A DNA stretch of 42,158 nt, taken from Clostridiales bacterium. GTDB lineage: Bacteria > Bacillota > Clostridia > Christensenellales > Aristaeellaceae. The notes beneath the pieces were generated by a model that worked only from the letters and a program-made list of their open reading frames with translations, made no database searches and was not told the DNA's origin. Both the position numbers and the translations under genes were made by a program. Each line of letters starts with the position of its first letter. Position 1 is the stretch's first letter. Below, one piece after another: positions 15,240 through 23,940 of the stretch. The stretch is taken from positions 1-42,158 of the forward strand of contig SFFH01000023.1 in the NCBI GenBank assembly GCA_004557905.1, given 5' to 3'.

Positions 15240-18200
15240 TTATGCGTTCGGGTCCACCGGCGGGCGGCGGCGGCGGCGCGGGGCCTCCGCGGACGCTTGC
15301 TCCGCCGTCTGCTCAGGCGTCGTCTGCGGCGCGACCGGAGCCTTCGGGGCAACCGGAGCCTGCGGCGCAGCCGGAGCCTGCGGCGCAGCCGGAGCCTGCG
15401 GCGCAGCCGGAGCCGTCGGCGCAACCGGCGCCTTCGGGGCGACCGGGGCCTGCGGCGCAACCGGCGCCTTCGGGGCGACCGGGGCCTGCGGCGCAACCGG
15501 CGCCTTCGGGGCGACCGGGGCCTGCGGCGCAACCGGTGCGGCGGGCCTTGCGTACGGGCTGACCGGCGGTTTGGTCTCCGTATTCTTCATGTAGGACGGC
15601 ACCTGCGTATGGACCGGGGCCTTGGGGGCCTGCGGCATGCGCTGCGCGCCCGGAATCACGGTCGAGGCCGTCCTCGGCGCGGACGTCTCGGCACGGCGCT
15701 GGCGCTGCATGTTCAGCTGCGCCTCGCGCATCTCGGCCTCATCGTCCTCATCCTCCTCGTCCTCTTCCTCCTCGGTCCTGCGGCGGTAGACGTACACGCC
15801 GTAGACCGCAGCAGCCACGACGATCAGCAGACCGCCGATGACAAACGGCAGGATGCCCATGCCGCCGTCCTCCTCCTGCACCGGCATGGCCGTGGGCAGG
15901 GGCTGCGCGGTCGGCTCCGGCGTCACGCCGGTGTCGTAGGTCACGCCGTACTGTGCGAACGCGCCGTCCGCCGTCGACGTCCATCTCAAACCGGCCGTTT
16001 GCGTCCGCGACGGTCTGGCCGACAGTGCGCTTGACCGTCTGCACGCTCTCCGCGATCGCGGAGGCCACCAGGCCCTGTCCGAACGTCGCCGGGGTGGCGG
16101 TCGCTTCCGCCGCCACGGTCATCTCCACCGTCGCATTGACCGTGCTGTACGCTTTGGTCTTGCCGTAGACGGAGAACGTGCCGCTCTCGGTCACCGCCGG
16201 CACATTGCTGACTGTGATCTCACCGCTGGAGCGGATGAGCGCGGCGGCCTTTGCCGGGGGCACCGGGGTCGGGGTCGCATTCGGGTCCGGCGTGGCGGTC
16301 GCGTAGCTCGGCATGCCGGAGATCACGTTGTTCGTCCAGCTGTTGTCCACCGGGATGAGGTCCTGCAGCTGGGAGCCGCCGATCACCACGCTGGTGTTGT
16401 TGCTGGCGTTGGGCGTGGTGCTCACGCCGGGCTTCGCGGTGTTCTTCGCCTGTTCCATCTGCTCCTGATAGTACGCAGTGAGCTCGGCGATGGTCAGCAT
16501 CTGGGCCATATCGCTGCGGATATAGCCTTCCTTGTCGTTGTAGGTCACCTGATACCAGGTATAGGTGCCGTCATACTCGCTGCCCAGCACCAGCAGCAGC
16601 GTATTGATCGGGACGCGGCCCAGCGAGGTGCCGGACGCGGACGGCGTGCGGCGCAGGTTCACCTTGTCCTTGATCAGCTTGGCGTACGCGCTGGTGGAAT
16701 CCGGGCCAATCGGCTCCGGCGTGCTCTGGGGCATCGGGGTCGGCGTGGCGAGCTCGGCCTCCAGCTGGGCCAGGTAATCCGCCGTCTCCTGCTCGCCCAT
16801 CGGGCGCACGAGGTCGGCGCGGATGTAGCCCCACTGGCCGGCATACTGCACCAGATACCACATCATGCCGTCCGAGGCAAACTGGCTCTGGAACAGGTAG
16901 ACCACGGTCTCCTTGTTCAGGATGGTCTGCAGATACGCGTTGGGATCCGGGTTGCCGCGCAGCGGCGTGCCGTCGTTGATGACGCGCGCATACACCTCCA
17001 GGCGCTGCGGCGCAGGCGTGGTCGTCGGCTGCGGCGTAGCGGTCGGCTCGACGGTCGGGGTCGGCGTGGCCTTGGCCGCCTCCAGCGCCGCCAGATAGTC
17101 CGCCTGCTCCTGGTCGCTCATCATGCGCAGGCTGTCGGAGGACACATAGCCCCACTGGCCATCCGCCTGCACCAGCGTCCACAGCTCGCCCTTGTCGTTC
17201 ATCTCGCTGTGCATCGCGTAGACCACGGCGTCCTGCGCGAGCATCGCCTGCAGGTATGCGCCGGCATCCGCGCTGGCATGCACCTGGGTGTTGTCCTTCG
17301 TGACCACCGCATAGCGCTCCAGCTGCTGCGGCGCGGGGGTGGGCGTCACCTCCGGCGCGGCCGTCTCGGTCTCCTGCGGGGTGTCCGGCGTCTCCGGCAC
17401 GTCCGGCGTATCCGGGGTCTCCGGCGTCTCCGGCACATCCGGCGTCTCCGGCGTCTCCGGCGTCTCCGGCACATCCGGCGTCTCCGGCACGTCCGGCGTC
17501 TCCGGCGCATCCGGCACGGTCTCCGGATCGTCGATGGACGCACGGTACGCGGCCTCCTCATTGACGCCCATCAGCTGGACGAACTCGGCCATCACATAGC
17601 CTTCCGCGCGGTCGGTGCGCACGCGGCACCAGTCGCCGTCCTTGCTTATGACCCAGAGAATCGTGCCCGCCTCCATGTTGTAGATGCGTTCGCCGTTTTT
17701 GCTCGGGGCCTTGCGCAGGCCGACCTGACGGCCGGTGTTGCGGCCGTAGTGGTAGATGTCGCCGTCGGTCAGCTCCTGCGGGGTGTCCGGCTCGGTGATT
17801 TCGGGTTTGTCCTCCGCGCCGCCGGTCTGCTCGCTGCCGTCAGGCTCTTCTCCGGTCTGCTCGCTGCCGGATGTGTTGTCGTTGTCGCTCGGCACCGGCG
17901 GAATGACGCTGATCACGTCCTTGACCGCCGCCTCGGCGACCTCCTTCGTCACCTCTTCGACCTTGTAGGCCTCGATGTAGCCGGTCTCGTCGGTGTTCAT
18001 GTTGCGCACCAGGTACCAGAGCTGGCCGTCCGCGGCCGTCTGCGCTCCGGTCACCTCCAGCGGGGTGGGCTCGCGGATCATTGGCACCGCGCCGTTCTGC
18101 GGCAGCTCACCGCCCGCCTCCGTGCGCAGCACGATCATGGCGTTATCCTGCGGCAGCGTCATCGCATACGCCGGGAACGCAGGGGTCTCCCCGCTCTCCG

Positions 18201-19941
18201 GCTCGGTTTCGCCGCCCTCATCGCCGGCGTCTCCATCGTCCATGCCGGCAGCCTCGCCGGTCTGCTCCTCCTGCGCTTCGGTTTCCTCCGGCGTCTCCGG
18301 CACGATCACCTCCGGCGCCGTCGGTTCAGCAATCTCCTGTTCCTCGCCGCTTTCCGGCACATCCGCCGCCGGCTCTTCGGCCTTCTGCGCGGACAGCGCG
18401 TCCAGCCGCGCCTGCGCATCTGCGTCGGAGATCGCGGTCAGCAGGTAATCGCGCATGTAGCCCTGCGCGCCGTCGCGCACGACCGTCACCGGATACCACT
18501 TGCCGTCCGCGGTCGGCTCGCCGTAAATGACGAGCTCGCCGTTCTCATAGGCGCCCACCACATCCGCCTTGGCATCCGCGGACGCGCGCAGGTTATTGGT
18601 CGGGTTGTTCTTGTTGCTGGTCACCGCATAGTGGATGGCGTCCTCCGGTTCGCCAGCGGCCGGCTCCTCATCAATAACCGGCTCCTCGTCAGTGACCGGC
18701 TCCTCGTCAATGGCCGGCTCCTCGTCAATGACCGGCTCCTCGTCAATGGCCGGCTCCTCGTCAATGGCCGGCTCCTCGTCAATGGCCGGTTCCTCGTCAA
18801 TGACCGGTTCCTCGTCAATGACCGGTTCCTCGTCAATGACCGGTTCCTCGTCAATAACCGGCTCGTCGTCAATCGGCTCCTCAGCCGCCTGGCGCTCCGC
18901 CTCCAGCTGTGCCGCAAACGCAGCATAGACGCTCTCATCCACCGCTTCCGTGACGTCGGCCATGATGCAGCCCGTCACGCCGCTGCGCAGGTCCACCGCC
19001 TGCCACCAGACGCGGCCCTCGCCGTCAACGGCGTAGCCGAAAACGACCAGCACGTCGCCGGCATTGACCTGCGCGACCACGTTGCCGTCCATGACGAGCG
19101 GCTCGCTGCGCAGGTTCGTGTTGTCCTGAAGCGGCGTCACATACGCAGGCTGCTCCACCTGCTGGGGAATCTCTCCGATATCCTCCGTGGTTTCCTCGAC
19201 GTACTCCGGATACTCCTCAACGTACTCCGGCGTCTCTTCGACATACTCCGGCGTCTCCTCGACGTATTCCGGCGTCTCCTCGACGTACTCCGGCGTCTCC
19301 TCGACGTATTCCGGCGTCTCCTCGACGTACTCCGGCGTCTCCTCAACGTATTCCGGCGTCTCTTCGACATACTCCGGCGTCTCCTCGACGTATTCCGGCG
19401 TCTCCTCGACATACTCCGGCGTCTCCTCGACGTACTCCGGCGTCTCCTCGACGACCTCCGGATATTCCTCAACATACTCGGGGTACTCCTCGCCGCTCAC
19501 GAAGCCGTATTCGGCGAGCACCGCCTCGGTCTCCTCCAGGCTCTCCGGCATCGCCATCGGCGCCATCATCAGCGGGACGCTCATGCCCGGGTCGATCGCG
19601 TCGTAGAGCTCGACCAGGCCGTCGGCCTCCGCAGCCGCCTCGGTGCCATCAAAGAAAAACTGTCCCAGAAGCTCGCCCGCCTCATTTGTGAGAATCAGCT
19701 CGCCCATGGACAGCGCCTCGATCTGCGCCTCGTCCAGCATGCTCATATCCAGCCAATACACGGTCTCTCCGGCGGAGGTGACCACCGTCTGCACCGGCAG
19801 CGCCATCTGCTCGCCGTCCTGCATCGGGAGCACCACCTGTGCCGTAATCCCCTGCGGCGACTCGGCAAACGCGCCAAACGGCGCAAGCGCCAGGCACGCG
19901 CTGAGCACCGCGGCCGTCAGCCGGCGGGTGATTTTTCTCAT
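15240..19941 (-). CDS. Very large membrane-anchored surface protein with seven SH3b-like modules and tandem repeats, frameshifted
   Basis: ATG at 19941 follows AAGGAGGATAAAG. With one base removed near 15966-15972 the product is about 1566 residues. The layout is: signal peptide (LAPFGAFAE), ETPEYVE repeats (about 150-250), SH3b 1 (267-334), EEPVID repeats (354-429), SH3b 2 (437-507), 3 (590-667), 4 (725-792), PETPDV repeats (809-855), SH3b 5 (874-944), 6 (984-1049) and 7 (1084-1150), and a beta-rich domain (1230-1320). A transmembrane helix GILPFVIGGLLIVVAAAVYG (about 1365) follows, then YRRRTEEEE, then a Pro-rich APVAPK tail. The modules carry SH3b-like NLR and GYI or GYV signatures. SH3b domains usually bind wall peptides, and the repeats look like wall-spanning stalks. 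As sequenced, the ectodomain frame runs on to 15748 without the anchor. The downstream frame stays open and domain-like, so the shift is recent or an error. Confidence 0.8.
15318..15545 (-). repeat. Coding tandem repeat, APVAPK/APVAPQ units
   Basis: Repeats of 18 or 36 bp encode alternating APVAPK, APVAPQ and APAAPQ in the predicted cytoplasmic tail. Several 36-bp units are almost identical, suggesting recent expansion. Confidence 0.85.
17375..17515 (-). repeat. Coding tandem repeat, PETPDV units
   Basis: Short repeats of 9 to 18 bp (TCCGGCGTC and TCCGGCACG types on the plus strand) encode PETPDVPETP between SH3b modules 4 and 5. Confidence 0.8.
18655..18880 (-). repeat. Coding tandem repeat, 18-bp EEPVID units
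   Basis: About twelve 18-bp units encode EEPVID, EEPAID or EEPVTD. Unit-to-unit differences are mostly single bases (AATGACCGG versus AATGGCCGG on the plus strand), consistent with slippage-driven expansion. Confidence 0.85.
19190..19490 (-). repeat. Coding tandem repeat, 21-bp ETPEYVE units
   Basis: About a dozen 21-bp units encode ETPEYVE, flanked by EYPEYVE and EYPEVVE variants. The arrays use alternating TAC/TAT and GAC/GAA-type third-base variants in a higher-order pattern. Confidence 0.88.
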
Positions 19942-20014
19942 ATCTTTATCCTCCTTTTTCGGGGTTCCCAGGGGGCCTCGTCCCCTCAGCCCTATGCATC
20001 CGTTGTGTATGCTC

Positions 20015-20044
20015 ATTGTAAATCGGCGTCCTTCCCCTTGTCAA
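20015..20044 (-). promoter_or_regulatory. Promoter of the giant SH3b protein gene
   Basis: Minus-strand TTGACA (20044-20039), an 18-bp spacer and TACAAT (20020-20015). The start codon at 19941 leaves a leader of roughly 65 nt with GGAGG. Confidence 0.7.
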
Positions 20045-20114
20045 CTCCGCGGGCGGTTTTGGCAGGGATTTGCACCTGTTTTACATGGATAAGACGGAAG
20101 TCCGGCAGGGATTC

Positions 20115-20143
20115 TTCCCGGTCAGGACGAATTAGTCTATAAA
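20115..20143 (+). promoter_or_regulatory. Possible promoter of the NUDIX operon
   Basis: TATAAA at 20138-20143 with a poor -35 (TTCCCG, 20115-20120) at 17 bp. The ribosome site AAAGGAG and the ATG at 20193 lie downstream. Confidence 0.35.
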
Positions 20144-20192
20144 TTCTGTGCATGCGCACGCATGGACAGCCTGATCAAAGGAGCGGATAGCG

Positions 20193-20756
20193 ATGGACGA
20201 CAGCAGACTGCGGGAGATCCCGTTTCACAAGGAAACCATCTATGAGGGCAGCATCCTTCACGTGGAAAAGTGGCAGGTGACCTGCCCCAACGGCCACAGC
20301 GCCCCGCGCGAGATCGTCGTGCACAAGGGCGCGGCCGCCGTGGTGCCGGTGTATGAGGACGGCACGACGCTGCTGGTGCGCCAGCACCGCGTCAGCGTCG
20401 ACCGGGTGACGCTGGAGATCCCCGCCGGCAAGCTCGACCGCGCGGACGAGGACCCGCTTGACTGCGCCGTGCGCGAGCTGGAGGAGGAGACGGGCCTTAC
20501 GGCCGAGCGGATGACGCTGCTCACCTCCGTGCTGACCACGCCGGGCTTCTGCACGGAGAAAATCGCCATCTATCTGGCCCAGGGCCTCTCCCAGGGCAGC
20601 ACGCATCCAGACGAGGACGAATTCCTGGATCTGGTGCGCATGCCGCTTGACGAGGCGGTCGACAGGATCATGCGCGGCGACATCCGCGACGGCAAGACGA
20701 TCTGTGGCCTGCTGATGGCGCGCGAGGTCCTCTCCCGGCAGAGGGCGCAGGCATGA
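20193..20756 (+). CDS. NUDIX hydrolase, ADP-ribose pyrophosphatase-like
   Basis: A 187-residue NUDIX protein. The box spans IPAGKLDRADEDP through AVRELEEETGL (about residues 73-98); the REL-EEE core is intact, but there is one extra residue between the first Gly and the first Glu compared with the textbook spacing, a variant seen in related clostridial sequences as I recall. VYEDGTTLLVRQHR and TTPGFCTEKIAIYLA around it fit the ADP-ribose or nucleoside-diphosphate-sugar pyrophosphatase branch, which uses Mg or Mn to split ADP-ribose to AMP and ribose 5-phosphate. An AAAGGAG ribosome site precedes the ATG. The stop overlaps the next gene's start (ATGATG), so the two are co-translated. Confidence 0.88.
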   Translation: MDDSRLREIPFHKETIYEGSILHVEKWQVTCPNGHSAPREIVVHKGAAAVVPVYEDGTTLLVRQHRVSVDRVTLEIPAGKLDRADEDPLDCAVRELEEETGLTAERMTLLTSVLTTPGFCTEKIAIYLAQGLSQGSTHPDEDEFLDLVRMPLDEAVDRIMRGDIRDGKTICGLLMAREVLSRQRAQA

Positions 20757-22480
20757 TGCGCCTGCCGCTGACCCGCTGGACGCTGCACGGGAGCGGCCTG
20801 CCCGACCGGCTGCTCGAGCATGATTCCTCCGGCTTTTCGCTGCCCGGCGCGGACGCGCTGGGTGCATTCGCCGAGCTGCTGGGCACGGACGGCGCGCCCT
20901 CAGAGGAGCCGGCGGAGCAGACCGCCCCGTTCGCGCTGCCGGCGATGCTCCCGGACGACGTGCCCGGATGCGTCCGCCTGACCCGCGAGCTCGACTTCGG
21001 CAGCCTGCGCGGCGACCGCGCGCTGCTCATCATCGATCACCTCGCAGGCCGGGGCGAAATCCTGCTGGACAATCAGGTGCTCGCCCGGTTTGACAGCGCC
21101 GGGTCGCCCGCCGCCTCCGCGAGCGCGGCGATGGCGCTGACGGGCACACCCTGCCAGCTCGCCGTCGACCTGACGGACGCGCTGTACCTGGGCCGACGCC
21201 AGACGCTGACCCTGCGCTTTGAGGAGACACGTCCGGCCGGGGCCTGCGGGCCGGTGTTCCTGGTCACGACCGCGCGCGCGCACCTCTCCCATGTGACCGT
21301 TGCGCCGGACGCCCGCAGCGGCGTCGTTGCCGTCCGCGCAAAAATCTGCGCCCAGAGCGCCGGCAGCTATGTGCTGCGCGCGCAGAGCGTCTCCCCCGTC
21401 CCGGGCCCGTCCGACGCGCGGGAATGCCGGTTTGACCTCGCCGCGTACCGGACGCGCGAGGCCTCGCTCTCCATGGCCTTTGAGGCGGAGAGGTTTGTCC
21501 CCGGAAAATCCTATGCGGCATCCGCCGTCAAATTGCAGCTCTTTTCCCGTCCGGAGGGCAGCCGCGGCGAGGGCGCGCTCTGCGATGAAGCGCTGCTGCT
21601 GTGCGGCTTCCCCTCCCAGTACGCGCACGCCTTTGTCCCGCTGACGTCGGAGGACTGCGCGGGCAGCCCCGACGCGCTTGCCGCGCGCCTGACCGCGCTG
21701 CACATTTCCGCCGTCTCGCTGCCCGTGCTGCTGCCGGATGCCGCATACCGCGCGCTGTGCCGCGCCAGCGTCGCCGTGCGGCAGTTCGTGCCGGAGGACA
21801 GCCCGCTGCGACCGATGCTCGCCCGCTATCCGAACGTCGTCCTCTGCGACGCGCCGCCGGAGGGCGAGCCGCTCTCCCCGGAGGCCGCCGCCTGGCAGCT
21901 CTGCTCGATGACCGCCCTTCCCCGCACCGTCGACGGCACGCTCACGCCCCGCGAGCTGCTGTTTGAAGCCGCCGGCCGCGCGCTCGATCCCGGCGAGGAG
22001 GGCGTGCGCGGCGTGCTCACCTGGCTCTGTGCCGTCTCCGTGCGCTTGCGCGCCGAGGCCGCGCGCCAGGGCCGCTTCACGGGCAGATTGTGCGCGCCCG
22101 GCGCGCTTGACAGCGACGACGTCTGCGACGCGCTGCGCACGGCGTTTGCCCCGCTGCACCTCTCCGCGCTGCCGCTGTACGGCGCGTGGTGGACGGGCAC
22201 CCGCTTCAGCGCATCGCTTTGCGCGTTCATCCCGCCGGAGGAAACCCGGCCGCTCACCGCGGTCGCCGTGCTGGAGGATGAAAACGGCGAGCCGCTGGCG
22301 CAGCTGCGCATGCCCTGCGCCCGCAGCGGCCATGTCGGCGTGCTGGAGGCCGCGCTGCCGGAGCAGCCCTGCGTGCTGACGCTGACCTGCTGCCTGGTGT
22401 GCGAGGGAGAAACGCTGGAGGAGCATGCGCTGCCGGTCTACGTCGGTGCGCTTGGGCCGCTGGAGGCGGCGTTTGGCTGA
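20753..22480 (+). CDS. Unrecognised beta-rich protein, GH2 sugar-binding-domain-like N-terminus
   Basis: A 575-residue, Ala/Leu/Arg-rich protein with no signal peptide. Residues about 65-165 (CVRLTRELDFGSL, IIDHLAGRGEILLDNQVLARF, LAVDLTDAL, LTLRFEETRPAGACGPVFLV) look like the jelly-roll sugar-binding domain of glycoside hydrolase family 2. The Ig-like stretch after it (HLSHVTVAPDARSGVVAVRA) resembles the second GH2 domain. The barrel region is not convincing: no NE or catalytic Glu pattern was recognised. It may be a degenerate, non-catalytic GH2 relative. It overlaps the NUDIX gene by four bases and is followed by a terminator, making a two-gene operon. The function is not known. Confidence 0.6.
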   Translation: MMRLPLTRWTLHGSGLPDRLLEHDSSGFSLPGADALGAFAELLGTDGAPSEEPAEQTAPFALPAMLPDDVPGCVRLTRELDFGSLRGDRALLIIDHLAGRGEILLDNQVLARFDSAGSPAASASAAMALTGTPCQLAVDLTDALYLGRRQTLTLRFEETRPAGACGPVFLVTTARAHLSHVTVAPDARSGVVAVRAKICAQSAGSYVLRAQSVSPVPGPSDARECRFDLAAYRTREASLSMAFEAERFVPGKSYAASAVKLQLFSRPEGSRGEGALCDEALLLCGFPSQYAHAFVPLTSEDCAGSPDALAARLTALHISAVSLPVLLPDAAYRALCRASVAVRQFVPEDSPLRPMLARYPNVVLCDAPPEGEPLSPEAAAWQLCSMTALPRTVDGTLTPRELLFEAAGRALDPGEEGVRGVLTWLCAVSVRLRAEAARQGRFTGRLCAPGALDSDDVCDALRTAFAPLHLSALPLYGAWWTGTRFSASLCAFIPPEETRPLTAVAVLEDENGEPLAQLRMPCARSGHVGVLEAALPEQPCVLTLTCCLVCEGETLEEHALPVYVGALGPLEAAFG

Positions 22481-22536
22481 TCGCGGGCCGTGCCCGCCGT
22501 ACGGTATTTGACGCAATTTCCGAATAAGACAAAAAA

Positions 22537-22573
22537 CGATGCGGGGAGGGCCTGCCTGTCCGCATCGCTTTTT
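22537..22573. terminator. Bidirectional rho-independent terminator
   Basis: CGATGCGG (22537-22544) pairs with CCGCATCG (22560-22567), followed by CTTTTT. On the other strand the stem is followed by TTTTTT. It can serve the gene ending at 22480 and the minus-strand gene ending at 22746. Confidence 0.8.
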
Positions 22574-22651
22574 CAGTTTGGTTTGAAGCTGCATCAGCGG
22601 AATCGCAATAGTCGCCTTCGGCTCCGCTGCGATTCTTGTTTTCTCCGCGCT

Positions 22652-22725
22652 TGGGATACGTTAGGGCTGCCGCCCTAAAACCTGCCTGGGGACATTGTCC
22701 CCAGACCCCTTCTTCGCTTCGCGCG
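22652..22725. repeat. Dispersed repeat family A, copy 3
   Basis: GGGATACGTTAGGGCTGCCG (from 22653), CCTGCCTGGGG, a hairpin with CTGGGGAC/GTCCCCAG arms, then CCCCTTCTTCGCTTCGCGC. It matches 7735-7799 nearly base for base outside the loop. It is adjacent to a separate hairpin (GAATCGCA/TGCGATTC) around 22600-22635. Confidence 0.8.
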
Positions 22726-22745
22726 GTAAAAGCATTTTTCAGCAA

Positions 22746-23789
22746 TCATGACCCCTGCGGCCCGGCCGCCGCGGGATTGGTGTGCTGCGGCGGGAAGCCG
22801 CCCAGCCAGCCCTCATGGCTGATCCTGCCGGTCCTCATGTCGATATCGTGCAGCACGCTGCGCAGGTACTCGTCGCAGGCGCGCATGCCGCGCTCGCCGT
22901 CCTCATCAAGCGGCAGGGTAAGAATCCGCTCAATGCCGTTTTCGCCCAGCACGCACGGCAGGCTCATGGCAACATTCCTGAGGCCGTACTCCCCGTCCGG
23001 AATCACGGAGAGCGGCAGCACGGCGTGCGAATCAAACAGCACGGCGCTGACCACCTGGCAGGCCGCCAGCGCGATGCCGGAGGACGTATAGCCCTTGAGC
23101 TCGATGATATCCAGCCCGCTGGCCTTCACCGCGCGGATCATCTGCTCCTTATCGATGGGCGTCTTCAGATCAAACTGATCGGCCAGCCGGTCAAACGGGA
23201 TGCCCGCGATGTTGACCGTGTTCCACGGGATGAACGCCGTGCCGCCGTGCTCGCCGAGCACGAAGCCCGTGACGCACTTGGCGTCGATACCCAACTGGTC
23301 GGCGAGCATCTTGTGAAAGCGCGCGGTGTCCAGCAGCGTGCCGGTGGAGAAGATTCGCTCGCGCGGGTAGTCGTACCTCTCCCGGCAGAAGTACGTCAGC
23401 ACGTCGACCGGATTGGTCACGTTGATGAGGATGGCGTCGCGGGTATAGCGCGTGATCCCGTCCATGACGGAGGAGATCACCTGCAGGTTGGTCTCAAGCA
23501 GCGCCATCCGGTCGCCCGGCTCCCCGGGCTGGATGGACGGCCCGGCGGTGTTGATGATGATCTGCGCGTCCCGGCAGTCCTCGTAGTCGCCCACGCGGAT
23601 GGCGCAGCCCGCCGCATAGGCAAACGCGAGCGTATGCCCGGCGTCCAGCGCCACGCCCAGCGCCTGCTCGCGATCCAGATTGACGAGCACGATCTCCCTG
23701 GCCAGATTCATGCCCAAAAGGGCGTTGAGCATGGCGCTGCCGACGTGCCCCGCGCCGATGATGACGATTTTTCCCCGCTGAGCTGCCAT
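22746..23789 (-). CDS. L-lactate dehydrogenase-like 2-hydroxyacid dehydrogenase
   Basis: A 347-residue member of the LDH/MDH family. GKIVIIGAGHVGSAM is the NAD-binding loop; VTNPVDVLTYF, STGTLLDTARF and LGEHGGTAFIPWN place the conserved Asn, Asp-Ala-Arg and catalytic His. The family reduces 2-oxoacids such as pyruvate with NADH. The substrate loop is unusual: AGPSIQPGEPGDRM has about two more residues than the PGETRL loop of ordinary LDH, and the GEHG is followed by Gly instead of Asp. The exact substrate (pyruvate, or a larger 2-oxoacid) is therefore open. ATG at 23789 is preferred, with GGAGG 9 bp upstream; the frame is open to 23861 without a better site. It is divergent from asnA. Confidence 0.82.
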   Translation of the reverse strand: MAAQRGKIVIIGAGHVGSAMLNALLGMNLAREIVLVNLDREQALGVALDAGHTLAFAYAAGCAIRVGDYEDCRDAQIIINTAGPSIQPGEPGDRMALLETNLQVISSVMDGITRYTRDAILINVTNPVDVLTYFCRERYDYPRERIFSTGTLLDTARFHKMLADQLGIDAKCVTGFVLGEHGGTAFIPWNTVNIAGIPFDRLADQFDLKTPIDKEQMIRAVKASGLDIIELKGYTSSGIALAACQVVSAVLFDSHAVLPLSVIPDGEYGLRNVAMSLPCVLGENGIERILTLPLDEDGERGMRACDEYLRSVLHDIDMRTGRISHEGWLGGFPPQHTNPAAAGPQGS

Positions 23790-23869
23790 AGAAGCAAGCC
23801 TCCGTTTCTGCTTTTTGCGTAGTATGGGCGGCATGGCGGCGGAAATTTGCGCGCTGCGCAAAAAAAGTG

Positions 23870-23898
23870 TTGGAAAATTCTGCGCAGGGCGTTATACT
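23870..23898 (+). promoter_or_regulatory. Promoter of asnA
   Basis: TTGGAA (23870-23875), a 17-bp spacer and TATACT (23893-23898), about 43 bp upstream of the GTG start. Confidence 0.65.
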
Positions 23899-23940
23899 GG
23901 TTTTCATGACAACATTCGACGACAAGGGGGAAAAACCGCC

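Noticed and set aside
18655..19490. CRISPR-like array of regular short repeats
   Set aside because: The repeats are in frame (18 and 21 bp), encode EEPVID and ETPEYVE, and have no spacers.
17209..20142. 977-codon open frame on the plus strand opposite the SH3b gene
   Set aside because: It mirrors the repeats of the minus-strand gene (arrays of Leu-Arg-Asp-type residues), has no ribosome site, and arises because the high-GC repeats lack stops in all frames.
23815..23940. Upstream extension of asnA to the ATG at 23815
   Set aside because: It would include the TTGGAA/TATACT promoter; AsnA homology starts just after the GTG at 23941.
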